In this document: positions 25,484-32,407 of the stretch, one piece after another
How the letters are laid out: every line of letters begins with the position of its first letter
How positions within the stretch are numbered: position 1 is the first letter of the stretch
From: Patescibacteria group bacterium
GTDB lineage: Bacteria; Patescibacteriota; Patescibacteriia; UBA2196; GWA2-42-15
DNA length: 48,542 nt
NCBI GenBank assembly: GCA_022709795.1
Contig: JAKLID010000003.1
Coordinates: 1 to 48,542, forward strand
Direction: 5' to 3'
Made by a program: the position numbers and the translations under genes
Notes under the pieces: model-generated
Databases searched by the model: none
Told to the model about the DNA's origin: nothing
Seen by the model: the letters and a program-made list of their open reading frames with translations, nothing else

Positions 25484-25513
25484 GTATAATGGGGTATGTA
25501 TAATGTATTATGG
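25484..25513. repeat. Left flanking repeat of the S23/IVP gene
   Basis: GTATAATGGGGTATGTATAATG then TATTATGG. Its inner 16 bases (25498-25513) are inverted at 25875-25890 with one mismatch. The start codon of the gene lies inside it. Confidence 0.75.
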
Positions 25514-25887
25514 AAAACACAAAGATTACGAAATTTACCGATTTGATTGCATGGAAAGAATCACATAAATTGGTTTTGGAAATTTATAAAATAACAAAAG
25601 ATTTTCCCAAAGAAGAAATATATGGGTTAACTAGCCAGTTAAGACGTTGCGCGATTTCTATTACTTCAAATATCGCCGAAGGTTTTAGCCGCCATACTTT
25701 TAAAGATAAAGCGAATTTTTATAGCATGGCACTTGGCTCGACTACAGAATTGCAAAACCAAATTTTGGTGGCAAAAGATGTCGGTTATATAATACAAGAA
25801 AAATTTAGCCAAATTGCCAATCAAACAATTATCGTCCACAAACTAGTCAACGGCTTGATCAAATATTCCAGATCCCATAATACATAA
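25510..25887 (+). CDS. Four-helix-bundle protein (S23 / 23S rRNA intervening-sequence protein family)
   Basis: A 125-residue protein. FTDLIAWKESHKLVLEIYKIT, then FPKEEIYGLTSQLRRCAISITSNIAEGFSR, then FYSMALGSTTELQNQI are the signature blocks of the TIGR02436/S23 family. These small helical bundles were first found encoded in intervening sequences of 23S rRNA genes, and occur widely as solitary genes; they may bind RNA or nucleic acid. Here the gene is not in rRNA. It is tightly enclosed by inverted repeats, with the start and stop codons almost touching them. That suggests a mobile or domesticated cassette. The gene is close to the array of small membrane proteins but not obviously part of it. 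Confidence 0.92.
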   Translation: MENTKITKFTDLIAWKESHKLVLEIYKITKDFPKEEIYGLTSQLRRCAISITSNIAEGFSRHTFKDKANFYSMALGSTTELQNQILVAKDVGYIIQEKFSQIANQTIIVHKLVNGLIKYSRSHNT

Positions 25888-25890
25888 TAC
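25875..25890. repeat. Right flanking inverted repeat of the S23/IVP gene
   Basis: CCATAATACATAATAC, the reverse complement (15 of 16) of 25498-25513. It overlaps the stop codon of the gene and runs into TTTATACTTTATAC words. Confidence 0.7.
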
Positions 25891-25913
25891 TTTATACTTT
25901 ATACATAATAGAT

Positions 25914-26321
25914 ATGTCTAAAAAGAAAATTATTATTTTAATAATTATTTTGTTTTTAGTTGTATATTTAGCAGCGCCATTTTTTGTAGATTTAAGGATG
26001 GAAAAGGAACCAAAATCACTCGGTTTTGATTATAATACTAACACCGATAAATACTCTGATGAATATTCAATTATTGAGAAAGGGATATGTCTGCTTTATT
26101 TTGGTAAAATCAAAACAGGGGCATTTTTTTGGGAGAACGTTCCAAAAGGCTTGGAGGTTCACGGGGCAACAACGTCGAGATGTGTGTCCGTGGTTGATTC
26201 CGTAGGAAATCTCGTTCAAGGTGATGGAATAGTTGGGAAGGTAATTAGTAGAATAAAAAAAACTTTGGGCATCGTTGAAAAAGAGGAATATATTAATTAT
26301 GAATTAGAGTTTTTTGATTGA
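25914..26321 (+). CDS. Membrane-anchored small protein, MSKKK array member 1
   Basis: A 135-residue protein. MSKKKIIILIIILFLVVYLA is a basic start with an uncleaved-looking signal anchor; the remaining ~110 residues are predicted outside. There are two Cys (GICLLYFGK and SRCVSVV). It is the first of four genes here that open with MSKKK, or five counting a near-variant, and that differ completely after the anchor. The function is unknown. The region is much more A+T-rich than the genes on either side, suggesting accessory DNA. Confidence 0.6.
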   Translation: MSKKKIIILIIILFLVVYLAAPFFVDLRMEKEPKSLGFDYNTNTDKYSDEYSIIEKGICLLYFGKIKTGAFFWENVPKGLEVHGATTSRCVSVVDSVGNLVQGDGIVGKVISRIKKTLGIVEKEEYINYELEFFD

Positions 26322-26333
26322 GTAGTAACAAAT

Positions 26334-26372
26334 ATGGATTATTCCATTAAAGATTTAAAGGATTATAATTAA
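26334..26372 (+). pseudogene. Diverged copy of the asnS 5' end (stop after 12 codons)
   Basis: Encodes M-D-Y-S-IKDLKDYN-stop, aligned to the asnS start M-F-IKDLKNYK. It lies a few bases before the next MSKKK gene. See also 27526. Confidence 0.55.
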
Positions 26373-26376
26373 TTAT

Positions 26377-27495
26377 ATGTCTAAAAAGAAGATTATTAAT
26401 TTAATATTTTTTTTCATTCCTATTTTAATGATATTGGTAATACCACGATTTGTTTTAGGGCAATTAGCGGAATATGTGAGCTTAGAGGAAAATCATTATA
26501 ATTCATCAAGGGATTGTGAAATGGCTCCTCTCGATGAAATGGAAAAATGTTATTCAGATTTTGCCATAAAAGAAGAAGATATAGAGCTGTGCGAAAAGGC
26601 AGGTTATTATAGAAGTGGTTGTGTACGCGATCTTGCCGTAAAAGAAAAAGACATAAATATTTGTGAGAAAGCAGGTAAACCTGAAGATAGAGACTATTGC
26701 ATGTATTATGTAGCTTTGTCTATGGGGAAAGTAGAATATTGTGAGAAACTTTCTGACCCATACTTTTCAAAAAATAGTTGTTTCGAGAATTTGGCTAAGA
26801 AGTTAAAGGATTATTCAATTTGTTATAAAAGTAAAAGTAAGGATGATTGTTTATGGCGTTATGTTTACGATACGAGAGATTGGGATAAATGTTTAAAATT
26901 TGAAAATATTAATTCTGGAATGTACTCAAGAAATTATTGTATAAAAATAGCTGTATCAGAGGGGAAAGGTTCGCAATTTTGCAATTTAATTGAAGGCCCA
27001 GAAGCCTTGAAAGAGGAATGCAGAAAAGGCGCTGGACCAGAATGGAGTTTTTATTGGCTGGGTCGAGCTTCGATACGAATTTTAGTCTTATTGGGATTTT
27101 TAATGGTAATTATTTTTGGTTTTTTAAATTGGAAGAGAATGAAATGGCGTTATCGGGGAGTTTTATTAATGTTACTGCCTATTTATTGTGCTTTAAGTTT
27201 TTTTCTTTATTTTGATCTTTTACATGTTGAAGAAGGGGTTTTATATTCAATTTTTGATCTAATTTCTACGCTAACTATTCCATTTTCTTCTATTATCATA
27301 GGAATCTTTAGCGAATTAGAGTGGTATTATGGTTTTCTTGCCACGCTAATATTATTGATAATAGGTTTCATAACTGGTTATGCCTTTGAAAAACGACAAA
27401 AGAGTTTTATATCTAGGTTTATTTTGTGGTTATTGGCCATTTTATATATACTGTCAATAATTGGTTTGTTTTATATAACTTCTCACTGGAAGTAA
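26377..27495 (+). CDS. Cys-repeat protein with C-terminal membrane domain, MSKKK array member 2
   Basis: A 372-residue protein. The signal anchor is MSKKKIINLIFFFIPILMILVI. Residues about 45-210 hold five to six Cys-containing repeats with the pattern C-x(7-12)-C-x-x-x-LA-x-K-x-KD-x-x-x-CEK (for example GCVRDLAVKEKDINICEKAG). From about residue 225 there are four to five transmembrane helices (VLLGFLMVIIFGFLNW; VLLMLLPIYCALSFFLYF; and more). The repeats likely form disulfide-stabilised helical pairs outside the cell. The function is unknown. The protein 28185-28487 carries one unit of the same repeat. Confidence 0.65.
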   Translation: MSKKKIINLIFFFIPILMILVIPRFVLGQLAEYVSLEENHYNSSRDCEMAPLDEMEKCYSDFAIKEEDIELCEKAGYYRSGCVRDLAVKEKDINICEKAGKPEDRDYCMYYVALSMGKVEYCEKLSDPYFSKNSCFENLAKKLKDYSICYKSKSKDDCLWRYVYDTRDWDKCLKFENINSGMYSRNYCIKIAVSEGKGSQFCNLIEGPEALKEECRKGAGPEWSFYWLGRASIRILVLLGFLMVIIFGFLNWKRMKWRYRGVLLMLLPIYCALSFFLYFDLLHVEEGVLYSIFDLISTLTIPFSSIIIGIFSELEWYYGFLATLILLIIGFITGYAFEKRQKSFISRFILWLLAILYILSIIGLFYITSHWK

Positions 27496-27525
27496 AATAA
27501 GTTTTACGCCCAAAAATAAGAAGAT

Positions 27526-27558
27526 ATGTTTATCAAAGACTTAAGGGATTATAATTTT
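27526..27558 (+). other. Second copy of the asnS 5' end, fused in frame to the next small gene
   Basis: Encodes MFIKDLRDYNF, nearly the asnS start MFIKDLKNYK, with the same upstream ATATG context. It reads without stop into MSKKKIVILII at 27559. Confidence 0.75.
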
Positions 27559-27816
27559 ATGTCTAAAAAGAAAATTGTGATTTTAATAATTATGATTTTA
27601 ATCCTCGCCGGGTTGGTTTGGTTTTTCTGGCCTAGGGTGTCTTACCGATCAAATAGTAATCTAGGACCAATTAAACTTTGTAAATGCTTTGGTTTGGAAA
27701 GAAAAATTTCGGATAAGGATAGTTATAACCCAACAGATTCTCTCCAGCTTTTATATGGATATGATAAAAAAACAATTTGTTATGGTGTTGTTTATAGCTG
27801 TGAGCCCGTTTTATAA
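27559..27816 (+). CDS. Membrane-anchored small protein, MSKKK array member 3
   Basis: An 85-residue protein from the ATG of MSKKKIVILIIMILILAGLVWFF; an in-frame ATG at 27526 would add the 11-residue asnS-like leader. After the anchor helix come about 60 outer residues with four Cys (LCKCFG, TICYG, YSCEP), so disulfides are likely. There is no recognised domain. The array position and identical leader suggest a common origin with the other MSKKK genes. Confidence 0.55.
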   Translation: MSKKKIVILIIMILILAGLVWFFWPRVSYRSNSNLGPIKLCKCFGLERKISDKDSYNPTDSLQLLYGYDKKTICYGVVYSCEPVL

Positions 27817-27861
27817 TTAAAATTGCCATAATTATTAATTTTTTTTGGTTTGCTCAAAAAT

Positions 27862-28143
27862 ATGATCAAAAATAAAAAAATAATTTTAATATCTATTTTT
27901 ATTTTAATTATTTTAATTTTGGTGGTTATTTATTTTTTGTTTTTTCAACAAAATACTGATGGGTGTCTTAGCAGGTGCCTAGAGTCTGGCTATAAATCTG
28001 GAGAATGTTTAAGAAGTGGTAGCGGTACGGGTAGCGTTTGTGAAAATATGAAAGGCACAAACATTTTTGATAAAGACAAACCAATTCCTGGCTGTGATTT
28101 TAAAGCTATTGGTTCTTGGGATGAGTGCTGTTGTAGCCGATAA
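27862..28143 (+). CDS. Small Cys-rich membrane-anchored protein (array member)
   Basis: A 93-residue protein from ATG 27862 (MIKNKKIILISIFILIILIL). The anchor is followed by a Cys-rich outer part with eight Cys, including GCLSRCLESG, GECLRSG and the terminal DECCCSR. The pattern looks like a disulfide-knotted small domain, with the D-E-C-C-C ending being conspicuous. A TTG at 27850 is a less likely start. It resembles other short CPR secreted Cys-rich proteins in style only; the function is unknown. Confidence 0.55.
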   Translation: MIKNKKIILISIFILIILILVVIYFLFFQQNTDGCLSRCLESGYKSGECLRSGSGTGSVCENMKGTNIFDKDKPIPGCDFKAIGSWDECCCSR

Positions 28144-28184
28144 AAATTTATTTTGAATTTATTATTAATTTTATGATTAATTTT

Positions 28185-28487
28185 ATGTCTAAAAAGAAAA
28201 TTGGGATTTTAATAATTATTTTAATCGTTTTGTTGCTTATAGCAGGTTGTTGGTATTTTATGAATAACTCGAGGAAGCCCGGAGATATTTTTCGAACAAC
28301 GACCAAAGGGTGCGATAGTGTTGGCTATGGTTATAAAGGAATTTGTTATGGGAAATTAGCTTTTGAGGCCAAGGATATTACTTTATGCGAAAAAATGAAT
28401 CCGGCCGGTGATGATAATAAGCAATTAGAATTTAATAAGAGTAATTGCAAGGAGTATTATAATAATGTTACTACGGGAGAGGAATAA
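28185..28487 (+). CDS. Putative small lipoprotein with one Cys-repeat, MSKKK array member 4
   Basis: A 100-residue protein from ATG 28185. MSKKKIGILIIILIVLLLIAGC ends in a good lipobox (IAGC), so lipid attachment to the Cys at about residue 22 is expected. The outer part contains GYKGICYGKLAFEAKDITLCEKM, one unit of the repeat in 26377-27495. Its stop is followed three bases later by the asnS start, so this gene shares the asnS transcript. The function is unknown. Confidence 0.6.
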   Translation: MSKKKIGILIIILIVLLLIAGCWYFMNNSRKPGDIFRTTTKGCDSVGYGYKGICYGKLAFEAKDITLCEKMNPAGDDNKQLEFNKSNCKEYYNNVTTGEE

Positions 28488-28490
28488 AAT

Positions 28491-29804
28491 ATGTTTATCA
28501 AAGATTTAAAAAATTATAAGAGTCAAGAAGTTATTTTGCGTGGTTGGATTTATAATTTCCGCTCCAGCGGGAGTATTATGTTTTTACAATTGCGCGATGG
28601 CACTGGATTTGTGCAGGGGATTTTGGAAAAAGAGACCCTGAAACAAGTTCAGGGTGACAATCGGGGTGAAGAAAAATGGAATGAGGCGCAGAAAATTGTT
28701 TTGGAAACTTCTATTGAATTGACTGGTACAGTGACCGAGCATCCGAAACATCCGGGTGAATTTGAATTGCAAGTTAAAGATTTTAAGATTTATCAAATAC
28801 CAAGTGAAGAATATCCAATTAGTAAAAAAGAACATGGGCCGGAGTTTTTATTAGACAATCGTCACTTGTGGCTACGCTCTAGTCATCAATGGGCGATTCA
28901 AAAAGTGCGCGATACTTTGATCCGCGCTTGTTATGAATGGATGCACGAGCACAATTTTATCAAATTTGATTCGCCGATTTTGACACCAGCGGCTTGTGAA
29001 GGCACGACCACACTTTTTGGCGTGGAATATTTTGATTTGGGCAAAGCCTATTTGTCGCAATCAGGCCAACTATATTTAGAAGCGGCCATTGCTTCTCTTG
29101 GCCGAGTATTTGATTTTGGACCAGTATTCCGCGCGGAAAAATCCAAAACTAGAAGGCATTTGACTGAATTTTGGATGATGGATGCCGAAGCCGCCTTTGT
29201 AGAGCATGAAGAAAATTTAAAAATTCAGGAAGAACTAATTTCTTTTATGGTTGGAAAAGTTTTAGCAGAAAATAAAGTAGAGCTAGAAATTTTGGAGCGT
29301 GATCTTAAACCATTAGAAAATATTAAGCCACCATTTTATAGAATTACGCATAGTGACGCAGTAAAAAAATTACGCGAGCTGGGGAGTGATATTGGTGAGA
29401 TGGATGATCTTGGAGCTGACGATGAAACAATTTTAACAAAACAATATGATAAACCAATTTTTGTGGAAAAATATCCGGCCGAAGTCAAAGCGTTTTATAT
29501 GAAACGCGATCCACAAAATCCTAAATATTGTTTGAACGCGGACTTGCTTGCGCCAGAAGGTTACGGAGAAATAATTGGTGGTAGTCAAAGAGAAGATGAT
29601 TACGAAACTTTGGTGAAAAGAATTAAAGAACATAAGCTGCCCATGGAAGCGTTTGAGTGGTATCTTGATTTGCGTAAATTTGGTTCTGTACCACACAGCG
29701 GATTTGGTTTTGGTCTAGAGCGTATTGTGGCGTGGGTGTGTGGGTTGCAACATATTCGAGAGACGATTCCGTTTCCAAGAATGATCAATAGAATTACTCC
29801 ATAA
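28491..29804 (+). CDS. asnS: Asparaginyl-tRNA synthetase
   Basis: A 437-residue class IIb synthetase that charges tRNA-Asn. The N-terminal OB-fold anticodon-binding domain (about 1-110) includes VILRGWIYNFRSSGSIMFLQLRDG. Motif 2 is FRAEKSKTRRHLTEFWMMDAE, and motif 3 is GFGFGLERIVAW. Residues about 48-55 (ETLKQVQGD) are encoded by a palindrome (28635-28655) inserted between OB-fold strands. The first codons are duplicated twice upstream, next to the small membrane genes. It is followed by aspS, a common pairing of related enzymes. The presence of AsnRS means Asn-tRNA can be made directly, without transamidation. Confidence 0.96.
   Translation: MFIKDLKNYKSQEVILRGWIYNFRSSGSIMFLQLRDGTGFVQGILEKETLKQVQGDNRGEEKWNEAQKIVLETSIELTGTVTEHPKHPGEFELQVKDFKIYQIPSEEYPISKKEHGPEFLLDNRHLWLRSSHQWAIQKVRDTLIRACYEWMHEHNFIKFDSPILTPAACEGTTTLFGVEYFDLGKAYLSQSGQLYLEAAIASLGRVFDFGPVFRAEKSKTRRHLTEFWMMDAEAAFVEHEENLKIQEELISFMVGKVLAENKVELEILERDLKPLENIKPPFYRITHSDAVKKLRELGSDIGEMDDLGADDETILTKQYDKPIFVEKYPAEVKAFYMKRDPQNPKYCLNADLLAPEGYGEIIGGSQREDDYETLVKRIKEHKLPMEAFEWYLDLRKFGSVPHSGFGFGLERIVAWVCGLQHIRETIPFPRMINRITP
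28635..28655. repeat. ACCCTGAA palindrome inside asnS
   Basis: ACCCTGAA-ACAAG-TTCAGGGT, then GAC: a perfect 8-bp stem. The ACAAG loop is the same as in the uvrA palindromes. Translated in frame as L-K-Q-V-Q-G-D. Confidence 0.85.
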
Positions 29805-29845
29805 GAAGATTTAAGATTTATGATTTAAGAATTAAGAAAAATTAT

Positions 29846-31264
29846 ATGCATAGAACAATATCTACAGAAACAACTCAAAAAGTCGGGGAAACAGTCAAAT
29901 TAAATGGCTGGGTGAACAATCGTCGTAATATGGGCAAGATTGTATTTTTGGATGTGCGCGATAGATGGGGCATGGTGCAGGTGGTCTGTGTACCGAGTGA
30001 GTTGGATGAGACGTCGCAGGTATCTTTAAATGAAGTCAGACCGGAATTTGTGCTGGAGGTTGAGGGCATGGTGCAAGCTCGGGGAGAAAAACAAATTAAT
30101 CCCAATTCAGCGACCGGCACAGTGGAGGTTTTGGCGAAAAGAATTTTGGTTTTATCTAAAGCAGAAACACCGCCATTTGAAATTGATAATGAAGAACGGC
30201 AAGCGAATGAAGAGTTGCGCTTGAAATATCGTTATTTGGATTTGCGGCATGAGCGGATGAAAAACAATATGCTGATGCGTTCTAAGACGTTGCATTTTGT
30301 GCGTAATTATCTGCACGAAAAGGATTTTGTGGAAGTGCAAACACCAATTCTTTCCAAGTCAACACCGGAAGGTGCTCGGGATTATTTAGTGCCGTCACGA
30401 AAATTTCCCGGCAAATTTTTTGCTTTGCCACAAAGTCCGCAGCAATACAAGCAGATGCTCATGGTCGCAGGCATGGAAAGATATTTTCAAATCGCGCCAT
30501 GTTTTCGGGATGAAGACGCGCGGGCGGACAGAAGCCCGGGAGAATTTTATCAGATTGATATGGAAATGTCTTTTGTCAAGCAAGATGATATTTTAGAATT
30601 GGCTGAAAAAATGTTCACTCAAATGATCAAAGAGCTTTGGCCGGAAAAACATTTTACTTTTGAACCCTGGCCACGTTTAAAATATGCTGATGTTAAGAAA
30701 GAATACGGCACTGATAAACCAGATTTAAGGAAAAATAAAGATGATAAAAACGAACTGGCCTTTGCCTGGATAGTGGATTTTCCGCTTTTTACCGAGCAAA
30801 CCGAAGAAGATTTTTTTCAAGGGGCAGGGGATAAATGGGCGCCATCACACCACATGTTTACCGCGCCCAAAGAAGAAGATATTCCACTCCTTGATACTGA
30901 TCCGGGCAAAGCGCGTTCTTATCAACATGATTTGGTGTTAAATGGCTGGGAAGTGGGCGGGGGCAGTATTAGAATTCATGATGCCAATTTGCAGCGGAAG
31001 ATTTTTGATTTGATTGGGTTCACGGAAAAAGATAAAGAATCATTCACTCATTTGCTTAAGGCATTTGAATTTGGTGTGCCGCCGCATGGTGGTATTGCCC
31101 CGGGCTTTGACCGTTTGTTCTCAATTTTACAAGGTGAAAAAAATATTCGTGAAGTAATCGCCTTTCCCTTGCTAGCTGACGCTCATGATCCCTTGATGGA
31201 CGCGCCAAGCGAGGTGAAAGAGGAACAGCTGGAGGAATTGGGGATAGAGGTGAAAAAGAATTAA
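29846..31264 (+). CDS. aspS: Aspartyl-tRNA synthetase lacking the GAD domain
   Basis: A 472-residue class IIb synthetase; bacterial AspRS is usually near 590. The N-terminal OB-fold (KLNGWVNNRRNMGKIVFLDVRD) and catalytic core are present: motif 2 FRDEDARADRSPGEFYQIDMEMSF and motif 3 GGIAPGFDRLFSIL. Between YGTDKPDLR and FAWIVDFPLF only about ten residues remain, where bacterial enzymes carry the ~120-residue GAD insertion. Catalysis should be unaffected, since archaeal and eukaryotic AspRS lack GAD. The loss fits the genome trimming of this group. It may or may not discriminate tRNA-Asp from tRNA-Asn; the sequence alone does not tell. Confidence 0.95.
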   Translation: MHRTISTETTQKVGETVKLNGWVNNRRNMGKIVFLDVRDRWGMVQVVCVPSELDETSQVSLNEVRPEFVLEVEGMVQARGEKQINPNSATGTVEVLAKRILVLSKAETPPFEIDNEERQANEELRLKYRYLDLRHERMKNNMLMRSKTLHFVRNYLHEKDFVEVQTPILSKSTPEGARDYLVPSRKFPGKFFALPQSPQQYKQMLMVAGMERYFQIAPCFRDEDARADRSPGEFYQIDMEMSFVKQDDILELAEKMFTQMIKELWPEKHFTFEPWPRLKYADVKKEYGTDKPDLRKNKDDKNELAFAWIVDFPLFTEQTEEDFFQGAGDKWAPSHHMFTAPKEEDIPLLDTDPGKARSYQHDLVLNGWEVGGGSIRIHDANLQRKIFDLIGFTEKDKESFTHLLKAFEFGVPPHGGIAPGFDRLFSILQGEKNIREVIAFPLLADAHDPLMDAPSEVKEEQLEELGIEVKKN

Positions 31265-31287
31265 GATATAAGAGTTAAGATTTAAGA

Positions 31288-31371
31288 ATGGTTCCAAATT
31301 TTTTCAACAAAAAAATAATACCGGATAAATTGCCAGCAGAAATAGAAAAGGTCGTGGAGGAATTAAATTAG
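31288..31371 (+). CDS. Tiny open frame upstream of the DUF4258-like gene
   Basis: 27 codons (MVPNFFNKKIIPDKLPAEIE...) between aspS and the DUF4258-like gene, ending four bases before the latter's ATG. It has protein-like composition but no good ribosome-binding site. It may be a remnant or a leader peptide. Low certainty. Confidence 0.25.
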   Translation: MVPNFFNKKIIPDKLPAEIEKVVEELN

Positions 31372-31375
31372 AGTT

Positions 31376-31753
31376 ATGCAATTAGAGCTGACCAAGAAAA
31401 AGATTTATTGGACCGAGCACGCGCGGGAAAAGATGCGATTTTATGGATTATCGGAAGCGCGGGTGCTCCGAGTGTTGCGACATCCCAAAAGAGTGGAGGA
31501 AGGAGTGGCGGCTAATACCACGGCGGCGATGCAGAGAGCCGGGTCAGTGAAACATCCGTATGAGATTTGGATGATGTATCAGAAGAAAGGCAAAAGGCAA
31601 AAGGCAAATGGCAAAAGTAAGGAAGATTATTATTTAGATAAAGAACAGCAAATAGTAGTTATTTCGGCGTGGAAGTACCCGGGGGTGACAAAAGTTGGGG
31701 CAGAAATACCAATACCGGAAGATATACTGAATGAATTAAGATTTAAGAATTAA
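31376..31753 (+). CDS. DUF4258-like small protein
   Basis: A 125-residue basic protein. KIYWTEHAREKMRFYGLSEARVLRVLRHPKRVEEG resembles the N-terminal half of DUF4258-type proteins (WTxHARxRM...ISxxxVxxVLxxP), and the end has IVVISAWKYP, like the closing strand of that fold. The central KKGKRQKANGKSKED is encoded by a GGCAAAA word repeat that has entered the gene in frame. Relatives are sometimes compared with RelE/BrnT-like toxins, but no antitoxin gene is evident; I do not claim a toxin. It is followed by a bidirectional terminator. Confidence 0.55.
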   Translation: MQLELTKKKIYWTEHAREKMRFYGLSEARVLRVLRHPKRVEEGVAANTTAAMQRAGSVKHPYEIWMMYQKKGKRQKANGKSKEDYYLDKEQQIVVISAWKYPGVTKVGAEIPIPEDILNELRFKN

Positions 31754-31764
31754 GATTTATGAAT

Positions 31765-31794
31765 AAAACCGCTATAAATAGCGGTTTTATTTTT
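31765..31794. terminator. Bidirectional terminator
   Basis: AAAACCGCTA-TAAA-TAGCGGTTTT: a perfect 10-bp stem between convergent genes. It overlaps the stop of the methyltransferase. Confidence 0.85.
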
Positions 31795-32386
31795 GGGCGA
31801 CAATAATCTGATTGATCCAAACATCTTTGTCTTTGACGAAGATGTTTTTGGTTATAGCAAAAGATAAATTTTTTAAGTCTTCCAGCACATGTTCTGGACG
31901 ATGATAATAGGATTCAATAATAATCTTTTTTTTATTTATTTTTAATTCTGGCGGAGATTTTTGATTAATATTAGTTATGGCCAAAATTCCATTTGGTTTT
32001 AAAACACGATGGGCTTCTTGAAAAAAATATTTTAGTTCTTTCAGATGGACAATTAAAAAAGTTCCGGTAATTATATTAAAAGAATTATCCGGGAAGGGGA
32101 GAGATTCGGCAGTGGCAACAATGGTCTTGATTTGACTGTTTTTCTTTTTTAAAATTTTTAAGATTTCCGGCGAGACATCCAAGGCAGTGACATCAGCTCC
32201 CTTTTCCGCTAAACGCAAAGACAGACGGCCAGTGCCAGCGCCCACATCTAAAACTTTTTTGTTTTTCAGATCTCCCAAATTTGGTATAAATTGAAACTGT
32301 TCAAAAGAATCTAAAAAGGCCAATCTTTTATCATAAAAATTGGCGTATAAATCATAACCCTGTTTAGAATTAAGAACCATTTTCAT
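31787..32386 (-). CDS. Class I SAM-dependent methyltransferase
   Basis: A 199-residue protein with a complete Rossmann methyltransferase core: motif I KVLDVGAGTGRLSLRLAEKG (about residues 43-62), acidic motif II VTALDVSPE, motif III ATAESLPFPDNSFNIITG, and the post-motif AHRVLKPNGILAITN. This is the Methyltransf_11 pattern, with N-terminal YANFYDKR. The substrate is unknown. S-adenosylhomocysteine made by such enzymes would be cleared by the AhcY encoded at 7.2 kb. It is transcribed away from the next minus-strand membrane gene with a 21-base gap, so probably in one operon. Confidence 0.85.
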   Translation of the reverse strand: MKMVLNSKQGYDLYANFYDKRLAFLDSFEQFQFIPNLGDLKNKKVLDVGAGTGRLSLRLAEKGADVTALDVSPEILKILKKKNSQIKTIVATAESLPFPDNSFNIITGTFLIVHLKELKYFFQEAHRVLKPNGILAITNINQKSPPELKINKKKIIIESYYHRPEHVLEDLKNLSFAITKNIFVKDKDVWINQIIVAQK

Positions 32387-32407
32387 AGATCAATATGGAT
32401 CATAAAA

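Noticed and set aside
31288-31753. Toxin-antitoxin pair (27-codon frame plus DUF4258-like gene)
   Set aside because: The upstream frame is too short and lacks a recognisable antitoxin motif or ribosome-binding site, and the DUF4258 link to toxins is not firm.
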